Assembly (NCBI GenBank): GCA_024742665.1
Contig: JANSYA010000005.1
Span: 62,001-126,000, forward strand
DNA length: 64,000 nucleotides
Source of the DNA: a bacterium
GTDB taxonomy: Bacteria; Spirochaetota; Leptospiria; Leptospirales; Leptonemataceae
Reading direction: 5' to 3'
Below the pieces are notes generated by a model. That model saw nothing but the letters and a program-made list of their open reading frames with translations, was not told the DNA's origin and did no database searches. The position numbers and the translations under genes are program-made. Below, piece by piece: positions 35,635-44,905 of this stretch (position 1 is its first letter; every line of letters starts with the position of its first letter).

Positions 35635-37476
35635 ATGAACCGCTCCAGGCTTCGATTAAAAATCATGGCGATCATCTTCACGATCGCTTTCGTCGGCATC
35701 GCCGGGCGGGCAGTGTACCTTGCAAGCTCCGGTAGCGGAACGAATCGCGCCGGTAAGCCCGTGAATATATTGCGGGGGGCGATTCAAGATCGCCGCGGCT
35801 TGAACCTGGCCGTGACCGAAGAAGCGAGCACCATCACCGTCGCGGCGGACGAATTAGTCGACGCCGACTTCACCGCGGAGCTGCTGTCGGAACATTTGAA
35901 CATGCCGCTTTCGGACGTGCTCGAACGCTTTTATATCAACAAAAACCGCCGCTATTTTATTATCAAACGCCAGGTGGACAATCTTGTCGCCGACCAACTG
36001 GTCGATCTAAAGATTCCGGGAGTGTATCGCGAACGCGAATACCGTCGAGTCTATCCTGGAGATACGATCGCCAGCAATCTACTGGGATTCGTGGGCCGCG
36101 ATCAGCGCCGGGCCCTGGCCGGCGTCGAGCGGGACTTCAACGACACGCTGACCAGGCCGGCCCCGCGTTCGCCGCGCGAAGGACCGACGCTGCGATTGAC
36201 CATCGACGCCTTTATTCAGCATCGCCTCGAACGCGAGATGGGCGCGGCCTTCGAAGCTTCCGGAAGCAAACGCGCCGCGGGAATCATCATCGACGTGCAG
36301 TCCGGCGAAATCCTGGCGATGGTCAGCCTCCCGAATTTCGATCCGAATCGCTATTACAACAGCACGCCGTACCAACGCGGCAACTGGAATATCCGCCTGA
36401 ACTATGAACCGGGTTCGACGGTGAAAGTCTTTATGGCGGCGATCCTGCTCGCGGAAAAGGCGGTCAGCCCCGGGGAGCGTTTCTTTTGCGACGGTGAAAT
36501 CAAATTTCACAACTCTACCGTGCGGTGCCGCGTCAACGGCCGGGTGCACAAGCACGGCAATTTGAATCTCTCGAAGATCATCGCGCGCTCGTGTAACGTC
36601 GGTATCATCAAGGCGATGCAGCGAGTGCGACGGGATCGTTTTTACGATTATATGCAGCGGCTGGGTTTCGGTCAGAAAACAGAAGTGCTGCCCCCGGGCT
36701 CCGGCGAAACCTTCGGCTATTTTCCGGACCTTGAACGCTGGGTGCCTTCGACTTCGTACTATATGCCGATCGGCCAGGGCTTTAGCGTCACGCCGATTCA
36801 GCTGCTGCGAGCCGGCGCGTCGCTTGCGAACGGCGGGCGTCTGGTACGACCCTATATCGCCCGCCAGATTCTCGATCGTGAAGGGGCGATCCTGCATACG
36901 GCCGAGCCGGCCTCGCTCGAAAATCCCTTCAGTCAGGCCGTAAACCGCGAAGTGATGCGCATGATGCAGGGCGTCGTCGAAGGCGGCACCGGCGCGGGAG
37001 CCCGGGTGCCGGGGCTAACGGTCGCCGGCAAAACCGGCACGGGCGAAAAATCCAGCGCGCGCGGCTATCTCGATCGTTACGTGGCGTCTTTCATGGGATT
37101 TTTCCCCGTCGAGAATCCGCGCTACGGCGGCCTAATTCTCTTTGATGAACCCCGCGGCGCAAGCGGGGGATCGATCGCCGCACCGGTGTTCGGGCGCACG
37201 GTCGAAGCGATCCTGCCGCTGCTCGAAGATCAGAATGTAGCCGTTGAAACCCAGCGCCTGGCCCCGCTGCCGGTCCATCCGCCCCGGGTCGATCCCGAAA
37301 AGCTGTATGATTTTCGCGGACTCGCCGCGCGGGACGCCCTGAGCATCGTCTCGGATTATTATCATGTGCCCGTCGAATTGAAAGGCAGCGGCTACGTCTA
37401 CGGCCAGGCCCCCGAACCCGGTACGAATATGGAACGGGTTCGCAAAGTGATTTTATATCTGGAAGATTTGCGGTGA
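35635..37476 (+). CDS. Class B penicillin-binding protein (FtsI-like) with PASTA domain
   Basis: This is a septal-type transpeptidase. One TM anchor (about 9-28) is followed by the dimerisation domain and the transpeptidase domain with the SxxK motif at 261-264 (GSTVK), SCN at 319-321 and KTGTG at 466-470. A PASTA domain of about 65 residues follows at the C-terminus (FRGLAARDALSIV, YVYGQAPEPGT). PASTA domains bind muropeptides and are best known from Gram-positive PBPs and Ser/Thr kinases. It could be FtsI or a spirochaetal PBP2x-like paralogue. It follows lepB closely, and its 3' end lies in a large inverted repeat. Confidence 0.92.
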   Translation: MNRSRLRLKIMAIIFTIAFVGIAGRAVYLASSGSGTNRAGKPVNILRGAIQDRRGLNLAVTEEASTITVAADELVDADFTAELLSEHLNMPLSDVLERFYINKNRRYFIIKRQVDNLVADQLVDLKIPGVYREREYRRVYPGDTIASNLLGFVGRDQRRALAGVERDFNDTLTRPAPRSPREGPTLRLTIDAFIQHRLEREMGAAFEASGSKRAAGIIIDVQSGEILAMVSLPNFDPNRYYNSTPYQRGNWNIRLNYEPGSTVKVFMAAILLAEKAVSPGERFFCDGEIKFHNSTVRCRVNGRVHKHGNLNLSKIIARSCNVGIIKAMQRVRRDRFYDYMQRLGFGQKTEVLPPGSGETFGYFPDLERWVPSTSYYMPIGQGFSVTPIQLLRAGASLANGGRLVRPYIARQILDREGAILHTAEPASLENPFSQAVNREVMRMMQGVVEGGTGAGARVPGLTVAGKTGTGEKSSARGYLDRYVASFMGFFPVENPRYGGLILFDEPRGASGGSIAAPVFGRTVEAILPLLEDQNVAVETQRLAPLPVHPPRVDPEKLYDFRGLAARDALSIVSDYYHVPVELKGSGYVYGQAPEPGTNMERVRKVILYLEDLR

Positions 37477-37613
37477 GACCGCGCTCACGACGATGGTTCA
37501 CGTCGGCCTGAGCGCGCGTCCCTCCGTGGACGAGCGCTCAGGCGCTTCGCCATCCATGGCTCCGCTGCGACGTCAACCACCGCCGTGAGCGCACGCTGCG
37601 GAAATCTTCCAGA
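37458..37613. repeat. Imperfect palindrome (about 156 bp) starting inside the PBP gene end
   Basis: Three nested arm pairs can be aligned. TCTGGAAGATTT at 37458-37469 pairs with 37602-37613 (perfect). The 26 bp at 37481-37506 pair with 37567-37592 (22 of 26 matches). CCTGAGCGCGCGTCC at 37507-37521 pairs with 37528-37542 (14 of 15, loop CTCCGT). A 24-nt stretch at 37543-37566 is unpaired on one side. The left arm includes the last codons of the PBP gene. No T-tract follows, so it is not a standard terminator, though it would form a strong RNA fold. Confidence 0.7.
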
Positions 37614-37702
37614 ATCAAATATGGATTGGGGGCTCCCGTCGCGCCCGGAGTGCGCATATTGACGGCGAACAGCTGTCACCGCACGAGACGCCCGCTCAAA
37701 TG

Positions 37703-37766
37703 AAATCCGTGGCATCCGCGAAATCAGTGGCTAAGAGGAATCCGTGCCATCTGTTAAATCCGTGGC
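37703..37766. repeat. Four imperfect 18-bp tandem repeats
   Basis: The 11-mer AAATCCGTGGC or close variants occurs at 37703, 37721, 37738 and 37756, a period of 17-18 bp. The array lies in the 314-bp gene-free interval 37477-37790 between the PBP gene and prfB, just beyond the large palindrome. Nothing else is seen in that interval except a weak, unlikely minus-strand open frame. Confidence 0.65.
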
Positions 37767-37790
37767 GACACTGGCCGTGACATCCCCGGC

Positions 37791-38945
37791 TTATTCCACG
37801 TCTTCGATCGGGCCGGTTTTTTCCCAGATGCCCGCGAGGCTTTTTAGATAGGCTTCGACGAAGCCGTCGAGGTTGCCGTCCATGACGCCTTCGACGTTGC
37901 CGGTTTCGTATCCCGTGCGCAGATCTTTGACCATCTTGTAGGGATGAAAAACGTAGCTGCGAATCTGAGAACCCCAGGCGACGTCACGTTTTTCGCCGGC
38001 CCGGCTTTCGGCGTCTTCGGTCAGCTTCGCCTTTTCCATTTCATATAAACGCGCTTTTAACATCTTCATCGCGGTCGAACGGTTCTTATGCTGCGAGCGC
38101 TCGTTCTGACACTGCACGACGACTCCGGTCGGAATGTGCGTGATGCGAATCGCGGAATCGGTTTTGTTGATGTGCTGACCGCCCGCCCCGCTCGCGCGAT
38201 AGGTATCGACGCGCAGATCTTTTTCTTCGACGTCGATTTCGATCGAATCGTCGATGTCCGGCGCGACGTGGACTGAGGCGAAAGAAGTATGCCTGCGCTT
38301 ATTTGAATCAAAGGGCGATATGCGAACCAGACGATGCACGCCGTTTTCGCTTTTGAGATACCCGAAGGCGTTTTCGCCTTTGACCATCAAACTGGCGGCC
38401 TTAATGCCCGCCTCTTCCCCGTCTTGTAAATCGAGAGTCTCCGTGCGAAAGCCGCGATCCTCAAACCAGCGCGAGTACATGCGCAATAACATATCGGCCC
38501 AGTCCTGACTTTCGGTGCCGCCGGCTCCGGAGTTGATGGTCACGATCGCGTTGCGGCTGTCGTCTTCGCCGTTCAGGGCTTCGGCCATCAGCAGGCCTTC
38601 GAGACGTTCGTTCAGCCCCGCCAGATCTTTGCCCAGGCTTTCGACGGCGTCCTTTTCGTTATCATATTCTTCGAGAGTCAGTTCAATCAGATCGGGAAAA
38701 TCGGTCAGCTCGGAGCGCATCACTTTCCAGGGCTCCAGGCGCTTTTCCAGATCGGCCTTCTTCATAGAGATGCCGCGGGCCCGATCCGCGTCGTCCCAGA
38801 AATCCGGGCGCTCCATGTCCGATTCCAGATCGTGCAGCTCCGCCAGCTGAGCGTCGAGACCCCGACTATCCCAGTAACGATCGAAATTAGCGCGGGTGTC
38901 GGTTGCGCCTTTCGAGAGTTCCATGCTATTTCTGTAATCGGCCAT
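37791..38945 (-). CDS. prfB: Peptide chain release factor 2
   Basis: RF2 reads UGA and UAA stop codons. The stop-recognition tripeptide SPF is in [16 protein letters not shown] and the GGQ hydrolysis motif in [16 protein letters not shown]. The N-terminal helical domain is intact and in the same frame as the rest: there is no in-frame UGA near codon 25, so the autoregulatory +1 frameshift of E. coli prfB is absent. I chose the ATG at 38945; a TTG 16 codons upstream extends the frame. Confidence 0.95.
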   Translation of the reverse strand: MADYRNSMELSKGATDTRANFDRYWDSRGLDAQLAELHDLESDMERPDFWDDADRARGISMKKADLEKRLEPWKVMRSELTDFPDLIELTLEEYDNEKDAVESLGKDLAGLNERLEGLLMAEALNGEDDSRNAIVTINSGAGGTESQDWADMLLRMYSRWFEDRGFRTETLDLQDGEEAGIKAASLMVKGENAFGYLKSENGVHRLVRISPFDSNKRRHTSFASVHVAPDIDDSIEIDVEEKDLRVDTYRASGAGGQHINKTDSAIRITHIPTGVVVQCQNERSQHKNRSTAMKMLKARLYEMEKAKLTEDAESRAGEKRDVAWGSQIRSYVFHPYKMVKDLRTGYETGNVEGVMDGNLDGFVEAYLKSLAGIWEKTGPIEDVE

Positions 38946-39113
38946 TGGGAATCCAATTCGCCGGGAGGAGCTTTTGCCGTCACCCGAAATCAAATCCGGA
39001 AAATCGATCGATCGCCTGCCGCGATTGGCGGCGATCGCCCGGGTGCGGACCGGGCCGGATTCGAAACGCGGAAATCCCTTTACGCGACGGAGGCGGCCGG
39101 TCAGTTCATCGAC

Positions 39114-39953
39114 ATGACTTCGGGCTCACATGTACAGGATCACGCATCTACGGAGCAGGCGGCCCAGAGCGGCGGCATCCTCGAACGGATCTGGTTGTTT
39201 CCGGTCAAGAGTCTGGACGGCGTGCGTGTCGCCTCCGCGCAGATCACAGCGGCCGGCGCCCTGTTGCATGATCGTGAATTCGCGCTCTTCGACGCGGACG
39301 AGCGCTACGTAAACGCGAAACGCCACGCTCGCATCCATCTCATTCGTGCGCGCTTCCAGTCGGACGCGCCTCTCCGGGTCGAGCTCTCCGCGCCGGACCG
39401 GCCGGTGCTGCGGGCGGATCTCGCTGACTCCGCCGATGTCGCCCGGGCCGCGACCTGGTTCAGCGATTGGTTTGATTTTCCCGTAACGATCCGGCGCGCC
39501 GCGGACTCCGGCTTCCCCGACGATACGAAACGCCCTGGACCGACCGTCGTTTCCCGCGCCTCTCTGGAAACCGCCAGCGAGTGGCTGTCGCCGTTGACGG
39601 CCGACGAACTTGCGGAACGCTTTCGCGCGAACTTAGAAGTGGCGGGCGTGCCGGCCTTTTGGGAAGATCGCCTGCTGGCTCCGGAGGGCGTTCCCTTTCG
39701 CGTGGGCGCAATCGAGATGACCGGACTGAACCCCTGCGCTCGCTGCGTTGTCCCGACTCGCGATCCGCGCACTGCAGAGCTGCACGATAAATTCGCCCAG
39801 ACCTTCACGGCCCGACGTAAAGCATCGCTGCCGGAATGGGCCGACGCGAATCTCTTTTCGCACTACTATCGCATCAGCACGAATACTTCGATCGACGCGC
39901 GCCACGCGGGCGCGACGATTCGCGAAGGCGATTCGGTTTCACTGGCGTCCTGA
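39114..39953 (+). CDS. MOSC domain protein (mARC/YcbX-like)
   Basis: An N-terminal MOSC beta-barrel (LERIWLFPVKSLDGVRV) leads into a MOSC sulfurase-type domain with the key Cys motif TGLNPCARCVVPTRDPRTAEL near the C-terminus. Such proteins carry molybdenum cofactor and reduce N-hydroxylated compounds, or transfer sulfur. The ferredoxin domain of YcbX is missing. I chose the ATG at 39114 because the open frame upstream overlaps the prfB start region and has no domain similarity. It converges on the sigma-factor gene. Confidence 0.85.
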   Translation: MTSGSHVQDHASTEQAAQSGGILERIWLFPVKSLDGVRVASAQITAAGALLHDREFALFDADERYVNAKRHARIHLIRARFQSDAPLRVELSAPDRPVLRADLADSADVARAATWFSDWFDFPVTIRRAADSGFPDDTKRPGPTVVSRASLETASEWLSPLTADELAERFRANLEVAGVPAFWEDRLLAPEGVPFRVGAIEMTGLNPCARCVVPTRDPRTAELHDKFAQTFTARRKASLPEWADANLFSHYYRISTNTSIDARHAGATIREGDSVSLAS

Positions 39954-39987
39954 ATTTCCGGGCGGGCGCGCCTCCTGCTAACGCGTG

Positions 39988-40554
39988 CTAATCTGGCGAA
40001 CAGTCGGTCTCGCAGGCGGCCTCGTCGCGGGGTAGAGGACGCGGCGGCCCCGCGCCATCGGTCTCCAGACGGCAGCACTCCAGAAATTCCTGACGCAAAC
40101 GACGGCGACCCTCCTGGACCCGCGACTTGACGCTCGAATACGGCCGTCCCAGCCGCCGCGCGAGATCTTTTTGCGGCTCGGCTTCAAAATCGACGGCGAT
40201 GACCGCCTCCCGATACGCGGGGCTGAGATTTTCCGCGAAGGCCCGCAGACAGGCTTCCAGATTGCCCGCCAACGGATCTCGATCGTTTCGCGTGGCATCG
40301 TCCGCATGCCTGAGCCAGCTCTCTGTCTCTCGCTTCGCCTGCGACCCTTCGCGATAGTACTCCGACAGACTCGTGCGCGCGATGCGATACAGGTACGCCC
40401 GCAGGTCGCGCACTCTGTGAACGGCGTCGGAGCGCAGCAGTTTTAGAAAGATCGTCTGCAGCAGATCCTGCGCATCGGCCTCCGTCGCCACCCGCCCGCG
40501 CAGATAGGCGAAGAGCTCCGCGTGGAATCTACGAAACGATGCTTCGGCGTTCAT
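39988..40554 (-). CDS. ECF-type sigma-70 family RNA polymerase sigma factor
   Basis: Region 2 is seen in ATEADAQDLLQTIFLKLL with the core-binding and -10-recognising helices, and region 4 in KDLARRLGRPYSSVKSRVQEGRRRLR as the -35-binding helix-turn-helix. It lacks regions 1 and 3. The Cys-containing tail (ECCRLE, ACETDC) may sense metal or redox state, as in SigZ-like factors; this is inference. No anti-sigma gene is adjacent; the upstream gene encodes a DUF6428-like protein 37 bp away. Confidence 0.9.
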   Translation of the reverse strand: MNAEASFRRFHAELFAYLRGRVATEADAQDLLQTIFLKLLRSDAVHRVRDLRAYLYRIARTSLSEYYREGSQAKRETESWLRHADDATRNDRDPLAGNLEACLRAFAENLSPAYREAVIAVDFEAEPQKDLARRLGRPYSSVKSRVQEGRRRLRQEFLECCRLETDGAGPPRPLPRDEAACETDCSPD

Positions 40555-40591
40555 ATTCTGGCTCTTCGATGAAAGGCGAACGCGCGGACCC

Positions 40592-41041
40592 TCAACGACA
40601 GCACGCAGCGGCTCCGGTCCGATCGCGGGCCGGTGCGCAAACTGAAGCGAGAGTTTCCAGGCGAATTTCCAGCAGGCCGTCCTGGCTCACTTCCGCATCG
40701 CCCACCGGAAAGCGCGCGAGCTGATCGCCGTCGCGATCGTACTCGATGATCAGCTCGGCCTGCAAATCGAAATCTTTTTCGGTCGGCGCGTCTACCAGCT
40801 TTTGAAAAATCGAGACCGCCCGGCCGGCCGTCATCGGCACACCCGATTTACCGGCCAGCAGCTGCACTACGGTTTCCCGCGACTCGTCCAAATTTCCTCC
40901 GCAGTCCATGCCCCGGCGGCGGACGGCCTCAATTTTCGTAATATGAAAATTCCCCGGCACGGTATCGCCGTCGGGCAGACGGAAACGCAATGCACGCGGA
41001 AGATGCGCCCCGAGGGCGTCCATTAGTTCGATCGTTTTCAT
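40592..41041 (-). CDS. DUF6428-like protein
   Basis: The N-terminus MKTIELMDAL, the core FHITKIEAVRRRGMDCGG and the ETVVQLL segment match small proteins I recall as DUF6428, often found beside metalloregulators; their function is unknown. The conserved Cys in DCGG may be functional. Predicted length is 149 residues with no signal peptide. It is upstream of and co-directional with the ECF sigma gene, so the pair may form one regulatory unit. Confidence 0.7.
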   Translation of the reverse strand: MKTIELMDALGAHLPRALRFRLPDGDTVPGNFHITKIEAVRRRGMDCGGNLDESRETVVQLLAGKSGVPMTAGRAVSIFQKLVDAPTEKDFDLQAELIIEYDRDGDQLARFPVGDAEVSQDGLLEIRLETLASVCAPARDRTGAAACCR

Positions 41042-41131
41042 TTGTATCGTTCTCCTGCCCGGGAAGACGGAGACGGCCTGAGAAAGACGAAAGAATTTTC
41101 GGCAGGCGCGGATTTTATTGCGGGCGATCGA

Positions 41132-42409
41132 CTACACCCAGGGTGAGTCCGCACGCAGCTGCTCGCGAAAGTCCGGATGGGCGATGCTGATCAGCGCTTC
41201 GGCCCGCTGCCGCAGATTCTTACCGAACAGATTCACCGCGCCGTATTCGGTCACCACGTAACGCACGTCGCCGCGACTCGTCACGACACCGGCGCCAGGG
41301 GTCAGCCGGGCCTGGATGCGGGACAGAGCGCCGCCCTTCGCAGTACTCGGGAGCGCGATGATCGGCAGGCCGCCCGGTGAACGCGCAGCGCCTCGAATGA
41401 AATCCACCTGGCCGCCAATGCCGCTGAAGATGCGATCGCCGATCGAATCGGCGCAGACCTGGCCGCTCAAATCGACTTCGATCGCGGAGTTGATGGCGGT
41501 CATGGCGTGGTTTTGCGCGATCACGAAAGGATCGTTCACATAGTGGCTCGGGCGAAATTCGAAGATTGGATTATTGTCGATATAGTCGTAGAGTTCGCGG
41601 CTGCCCATCGCGAAGCTCGATACGATCTTACCGCGATGCAGGCCCTTCTTCTGATTCGTAATGACGCCCTCTTCGAGCAATCGCAAAACGCCGTCGCTGA
41701 ACATTTCAGTATGCACGCCGAGATCTTTTTTTCCGAATAGCTGCGCGAGCACCGCGTTGGGAATACCGCCGATGCCCATCTGTAAGGTCGCGCCGTCCGG
41801 AATCAAAGCGGCGACGTGGCGTCCGATTTCCATTTCAACGCCCGTGGGCTCTTTGACCGGAATCTCCAGCAGCGGCTCCTCGGCCGTAACGAAACAGTCG
41901 ACGTCGGTAACGTGAATGAAGCTGTCGCCCAATGATCGCGGCATGGCTTCGTTGACCTGGGCGATGACCAGCGTGGCCGCTTCGGCGCAGGTCTTACTGA
42001 CCGACACTTCTATGCCCAGGCTCATGAATCCGTAGCGGTCCGGCGGCGAAACGTTAATCAAGGCCACGTCGATCGGCCAGTCGCCGCCGCGTACGAGCTG
42101 CGCGATTTCAGATAGAAAGATTGGAATATAGTCCGCCTGGCCCGCGTTGACCGCCGCGCGAATGCCAGGCCCCAGAAACCAGGCGTTGTTGCGCATGCCG
42201 GTGCAGTCCGCGAAGGGGTCCTCGCCGAAGACCAGCAGGTGGTTCAGTTCGACGTCTTTCAGTTCCGCGTCCCGGGCAATCAGCGCGTTGACCAGCGCCC
42301 AGGGCAGCGACGCGTTGCCGTCGAGAAAAACTCGATGGCCGTTTTGGATTTTCTGCACCGCCTGAGCCGCGGAGAGCGTATTGGAATCGAAGTGTTCACG
42401 CCAGGTCAT
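41132..42409 (-). CDS. Acetyl-CoA hydrolase/CoA-transferase family protein
   Basis: This belongs to the two-domain CoA-transferase family that includes 4-hydroxybutyrate, acetate and succinate CoA-transferases. The glycine motif QMGIGGIPNAVLAQLF and the GVHTEMFSDG segment with the catalytic Glu are present, followed by the C-terminal VVTEYGAVNLFGKNLRQRAEALISIAHPDFRE signature (split here by the active-site loop). It moves CoA between short acyl groups, which fits a bacterium living on fatty-acid oxidation. The exact acyl substrate is not predictable. Confidence 0.9.
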   Translation of the reverse strand: MTWREHFDSNTLSAAQAVQKIQNGHRVFLDGNASLPWALVNALIARDAELKDVELNHLLVFGEDPFADCTGMRNNAWFLGPGIRAAVNAGQADYIPIFLSEIAQLVRGGDWPIDVALINVSPPDRYGFMSLGIEVSVSKTCAEAATLVIAQVNEAMPRSLGDSFIHVTDVDCFVTAEEPLLEIPVKEPTGVEMEIGRHVAALIPDGATLQMGIGGIPNAVLAQLFGKKDLGVHTEMFSDGVLRLLEEGVITNQKKGLHRGKIVSSFAMGSRELYDYIDNNPIFEFRPSHYVNDPFVIAQNHAMTAINSAIEVDLSGQVCADSIGDRIFSGIGGQVDFIRGAARSPGGLPIIALPSTAKGGALSRIQARLTPGAGVVTSRGDVRYVVTEYGAVNLFGKNLRQRAEALISIAHPDFREQLRADSPWV

Positions 42410-42516
42410 GCCGTACTATGACGGGCAGGCGCCAGATGGCCAGATGGATTTCGTCCCCGGGAACGAACAGAGCCCGTTCAGAAGTATGATTTTACTCACA
42501 AATCGGCGGTGTCAGT

Positions 42517-43185
42517 TCAGCCGTCGCCGGCCGAATCGGCGTCCGCGCTGTCAGGCGAAGCATTCGACTCAGGCGACATTTGCGCGAAGTCTTCGTTGTC
42601 GCGCACGCTGGCAAGCAAAGTCCGGGCGAGATTCCGCGCTTCGGATCGACTGGCGATATGCAGCAAGTGCAGCAGCGCGCCTTCGCGCACCAGTCGAATT
42701 TCGCGCACGATTTCATTCAGGCCGATCGCCCCATCGCACCGCGCTTCGATCACAAAGCTTTCGCCTGCGGGCGCTTCCGGCAGTTCACACGGATCGAACA
42801 TCGCACGCAGCGAATCCACGACGACGCGAGCGACTGCGTCGGTCCGGCGAATGCGATACGTTGTGTGATATAGATAGTAAGCGCCTTCGTCGACGGACTC
42901 CACGTCGACGCCGTAAAAGCTCCCGCGGGGACGAACGCGCACCACGCCGGCAGTCGGCACGACGAAGCTCAGAGCCAGCCGTGGGTCTTCGAAGCGCGCG
43001 CCCGCGGCCAGCACGCGGGTATTTTCGGCGATCGTTGCAGGCGTCGTTGTTTTCAGCGCCGGTTCAGAACTCGTCCTGACAGGCGGGGTCGAAGCCGGAG
43101 TCGACTCCTGGGCCGTGAGGGACACGGCGGCCAGCGCCGCTGCAATCAGCACGGGTATCAGAAAAAATCTCAGAGAATATCGCAT
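42517..43185 (-). CDS. Secreted protein of unknown function (cluster gene 4)
   Basis: A clear signal peptide (RYSLRFFLIPVLIAAALAAVSLTAQ) is followed by a Thr/Ser/Pro-rich linker and one alpha/beta domain of about 150 residues with two Cys (DPCELP, EARCDG) that could form a disulfide. The tail is Asp/Ser-rich. No family is recognised. I chose the ATG at 43185; a TTG at 43197 overlaps the upstream stop. It is the last gene of a four-gene minus-strand cluster starting with a response regulator. Confidence 0.7.
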   Translation of the reverse strand: MRYSLRFFLIPVLIAAALAAVSLTAQESTPASTPPVRTSSEPALKTTTPATIAENTRVLAAGARFEDPRLALSFVVPTAGVVRVRPRGSFYGVDVESVDEGAYYLYHTTYRIRRTDAVARVVVDSLRAMFDPCELPEAPAGESFVIEARCDGAIGLNEIVREIRLVREGALLHLLHIASRSEARNLARTLLASVRDNEDFAQMSPESNASPDSADADSAGDG

Positions 43186-43193
43186 CGATCGAT

Positions 43194-43706
43194 TCAATAA
43201 AGGATTTGTTCCATTCGCAGAGGAAAGGCGGAGGTATAGCTATAGGCCAGAATCGCTCCGGCTTCGCGCAGCGCCTCCGGATAGTCGTCTCGGCCGGCCG
43301 GATAGAAAACGCCGTCCACCAGAACGCCGCGAAACTCGCCGCGCACGCGAAAGGCCTGCCCCTCAATCAATTCGCGCACTTTTTTATCGGCCCGACGATC
43401 GAAGCGATCTTCGCGATAACGAAAATAAATGTCGCGGCCTTCCAGATCATAAAAGCTCAGATAGTCTCCGCGCGGGCCGCCGTAGCGCAGACGCAGCTCT
43501 TCCGGAGGGTTTTCGCCCGGGCGTTCGCGCATCTGCGCGAAAATTTGACTCACGCGCAGATCGTCTTCGCGAATATCGCCCTGATAGATTTGATTGCCGC
43601 CAGACGGAGCCTGGTTGCTGGTCAGACAAAACACGAATAGAGCCAGCCCATACAGACCCGCTCTACTGCGAAAGAGATTCGTGGATGCGTTGCCGGCGGT
43701 CTGCAC
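43194..43706 (-). CDS. Secreted protein of unknown function (cluster gene 3)
   Basis: A signal peptide (SRAGLYGLALFVFCLTSNQA) is followed by a charged 140-residue domain rich in Arg, Asp and Glu, including GDIREDDLRVSQIF and GRDIYFRYREDRFDRR. No family is recognised. It starts with GTG immediately after the stop of the HEAT-protein frame (43707/43706), which supports operon structure and co-translation. It is probably periplasmic. Confidence 0.68.
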   Translation of the reverse strand: MQTAGNASTNLFRSRAGLYGLALFVFCLTSNQAPSGGNQIYQGDIREDDLRVSQIFAQMRERPGENPPEELRLRYGGPRGDYLSFYDLEGRDIYFRYREDRFDRRADKKVRELIEGQAFRVRGEFRGVLVDGVFYPAGRDDYPEALREAGAILAYSYTSAFPLRMEQILY

Positions 43707-44905
43707 TTATCCGCCCCCTGGCGTTCCACTGGACTCGGCCGCATTCGCTGACGGCTCGACTTCATCGTCGTCCTCGTCTTCGCCGTCACCGTCAATCAGC
43801 TTGAGAGCTTTGATCGCGGCCTGACGCGCGCCTTTGCTCGCATCGTAATCGATAATATATTGCAGCAGGGGCCGGGCCTTTTCCATGCGGGCTTCGCCGA
43901 TCTGGCCGATCGCACGAACTCGCACGCGGGCGTCGTCGTCCCGGGCGGCGGCAAGCAGCTCCTTTTCTACGGAATCGTCGCCCAGGCGCACGAGGGCCGT
44001 GAGCAGCTGCAGCTTGAGTGCGCTAAAACGCGCGCGTTCCCGGGGATTCGCAAGACTGCGAATTTTATCCAGCTCTTCACGCAGACCTGGCACGCGGCTT
44101 TTTTCTTTGAGCTTGCCCACCGAGTTTACGGCATAGGCCCGGGTGATGACTTCCGCGTCGTCGTCGTGAACGAGGCTCATCAGATAGTCGTTCATTTCGA
44201 CAGCGCCGGCCCGCCCGAAGTAGAGTACGATCGCCAGACGCACCGCGGTCTCCGTCGATTCGGCTTCGGCTTTTTCTTTCAAGAATGGCGCGATCTCTTT
44301 GTGTTTCAGTTTGCCCAGCAAACGAATCGCGGCGCCGAGGGTCGGATCGCTTTCGGTGAAGTCAGCCTGCTTTAAGAGGTCGGCCAGCGGCGCCTTCGCC
44401 TCATCGCTTTCCAGTTCACTTAAAGCGGAAATGGCAGCCAGCCGCACTTCGCGCCGTTCATCACCGAGACTCGCGACAATGGTTTTCGTACCGGCCTTGT
44501 ACTTCGCCTTGCCCATCGTTCGCACGCTGGCTTCGCGCACGCTGGGGTCGAGATCTTCGCGCGCGAATTCGTCAAGCAGCTTGAGGAATGATTCCTGCTC
44601 TTCCGGTTTGAGGCGGGTAATGCGGCGAATGGCGCGCTTGCGTTCGCTGGCCGCGGCATAGCGCATTTGCTTTTCCAATCCGGCCAGAGCCGTCTTGCGT
44701 TTCTCGGCGGCTTTCGCCTCTTTTGATTGGGAAGCTTCGGACGCGTCGGCGGATTTACTATCGCTCTGTTTTTCGTTCGCCGGTTTCGCCGCCTGCTCGG
44801 CAGAGACGGCGGTGGCGGAAAACAGGAAGGATGCGAATAACGCGAGATGAACTGCGCCGATACATGACGCGGCGGCGGAAAGGGGCCCGCGTACCGCGCG
44901 ATCAC
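43707..44905 (-). CDS. Secreted HEAT-repeat protein (start codon unresolved, possible frameshift)
   Basis: The reading frame encodes a signal peptide core ([17 protein letters not shown]), a charged linker and then tandem HEAT-type helical repeats (about 100-390, [31 protein letters not shown] and similar), ending in an acidic tail. HEAT arrays bind proteins. No ATG, GTG, TTG or CTG suits the signal peptide in this frame. The natural start, a GTG at 44905 overlapping the response-regulator stop, lies in a different frame, and a one-base indel within GCGGGCCCCTTTCC (about 44880-44892) would join them. The alternative start at 45068 would put an odd 65-residue leader before the signal peptide. 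Confidence 0.7.

Noticed and set aside
37485..37715. 76-codon minus-strand frame in the PBP-prfB gap
   Set aside because: It runs through the large palindrome and the translation is low-complexity Arg/Ser-rich; no start signal.
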